64,000 bases of DNA, taken from positions 9,610,001 through 9,674,000 of the forward strand of contig NC_015957.1 in assembly GCF_000147815.2 (NCBI RefSeq). The letters are read 5' to 3'. Of the stretch, positions 63,335 to 64,000 are shown piece after piece. The notes beneath the pieces were generated by a model, which did no database searches, had not been told where the DNA came from, and saw only the letters and a list, made by a program, of their open reading frames with translations. The position numbers and the translations under genes were made by a program. Numbering within the stretch: the stretch's first letter is position 1; each line of letters starts with the position of its first letter. The DNA comes from Streptomyces violaceusniger Tu 4113 (GTDB lineage: Bacteria > Actinomycetota > Actinomycetes > Streptomycetales > Streptomycetaceae).

Positions 63335-64000
63335 TCAGCCGCCGAGTGCGCCACCGGCGCCGCCGGGTGCCTCTCCGACGAACGCCTCCGGCTGGAGATG
63401 AATCACCCCGTAGTCATAACCATGCCGCCGGTAGACGACGCTGGGCTGGTTGGTGTCGGAGTCGACGAACAAATAGAAGTCGTGCCCGACCAGCTCCATC
63501 TCGTAGAGAGCCTGGTCGAGGCTCATCGGAGCCGCGGCGTGGGTCTTCTCCCGTACCACCAGGGGGCCCTCGCCCTGGACTTCCAGGGGGCCCATCCGGG
63601 TGGTGGGGACGGTCTCCGTCGTGCGCTGGGGGGCGATGTCCCCATGCCCGTTGATACGGGCCGCGTTGGGCACGGTGACAGCCACGTCGCTGGCCGGAAT
63701 GCGACCGTTTCCACGGCGCGTATGGCGCTTGTCGTGCTGCTTGCGCATCCGTGCTTCCAGCTTGCTGGCCGCCAGGTCCAGCGCCGCGTACGGATCGGCC
63801 GCGGCGGCCTCCGCCCGGATCACCGGGCCGCGCGAGCGGAGCGTGATCTCCACTCGGTCGGCGCGGTCGGACTGCCGCGGGTTGTGCTCCTTGGACACCT
63901 CGACGTCGAGGCTGATCACCTTGCCGTCGAGCTTCTGGATCTTATCCAGCTTCAGCTTCTCGGCCACGTGCTTCCGGAACCGCTCAGGCACCTCAGTTTT
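63335..64000 (-). CDS. hpf: Long-form ribosome hibernation promoting factor, N-terminus cut by window edge
   Basis: The visible 221 residues contain the end of the S30AE/YfiA domain (KTEVPERFRKHVAEKLKLDKI; then VEITLRSRGPVIRAEAAAADPYAALDLAASKLEARMRKQHDKRH) and, after a linker, the C-terminal domain of long HPF (KTHAAAPMSLDQALYEMELVGHDFYLFVDSDTNQPSVVYRRHGYDYGVIHL). The protein dimerises ribosomes into inactive 100S particles. The frame is open at the last base and the domain begins outside the window, so GTG 63991 is not the start. It is the standard Streptomyces gene next to the NarL regulator and secA. Confidence 0.95.
   Translation of the reverse strand, partial: KTEVPERFRKHVAEKLKLDKIQKLDGKVISLDVEVSKEHNPRQSDRADRVEITLRSRGPVIRAEAAAADPYAALDLAASKLEARMRKQHDKRHTRRGNGRIPASDVAVTVPNAARINGHGDIAPQRTTETVPTTRMGPLEVQGEGPLVVREKTHAAAPMSLDQALYEMELVGHDFYLFVDSDTNQPSVVYRRHGYDYGVIHLQPEAFVGEAPGGAGGALGG

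Overview
The window is a high-GC actinobacterial chromosome segment and almost certainly Streptomyces. It shows very G/C-biased third codon positions, GTG/TTG starts, XRE-DUF5753/DUF397 pairs, an Rv3235-like gene beside secA, a 180-kDa-class NAD-glutamate dehydrogenase, and long GC-rich intergenic repeats. No rRNA, tRNA or CRISPR array was recognised. All calls rest on reading the sequence and recalling families; no database search was run.

Layout. 1-9.6 kb: the N-terminal part of a Ser/Thr kinase, divergent from an FHA-FtsK/SpoIIIE-type ATPase gene broken by a frameshift and an in-frame TAG, followed by a sugar ABC transporter operon (lipoprotein plus two permeases, one with an inserted extracytoplasmic domain). 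9.6-13.8 kb: a small regulon around a TetR regulator (secreted SRPBCC protein, MDR-type oxidoreductase, membrane protein, Dabb protein). Its two control regions are inverted copies of each other. 13.8-17.8 kb: RsbW-like ATPase, XRE regulator, two DUF397 proteins (one internally duplicated), a secreted DUF4232 protein and an HTH/zinc-ribbon protein.

18.0-22.8 kb: the most interesting locus. It holds a membrane-anchored NB-ARC/TPR protein, a 62-residue peptide ending in WPWPL, an FxsB-like radical SAM/SPASM enzyme and a GNAT acetyltransferase, all on one strand and closely spaced. It looks like a RiPP cassette of the three-residue-cyclophane (triceptide) type with a non-canonical precursor. 23.1-25.7 kb: a TetR/SDR divergent pair and a winged-helix regulator with a membrane protein behind a perfect 12-bp-arm operator.

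25.9-46.4 kb: a cell-surface glycopolymer locus with GT2-TagF, Stealth phosphotransferase, FkbM methyltransferase, GT39-like membrane transferase, membrane TagF-like protein, GT2, and a giant GT2-TagF-GT2 frame that may be two genes joined. It is interrupted at 31.6-35.1 kb by a cassette of visibly lower GC: an XRE-TPR regulator with a 5-formyl-THF cyclo-ligase-like enzyme, divergent from five overlapping small genes. 46.6-64 kb: mostly core genes (NAD-GDH, DJ-1/PfpI, HAD phosphatase, DUF6912, Rv3235-like, secA, GNAT, YcaQ-like glycosylase, NarL-type regulator, hpf), with one orphan TnpB element and two tandem or dispersed intergenic repeats.
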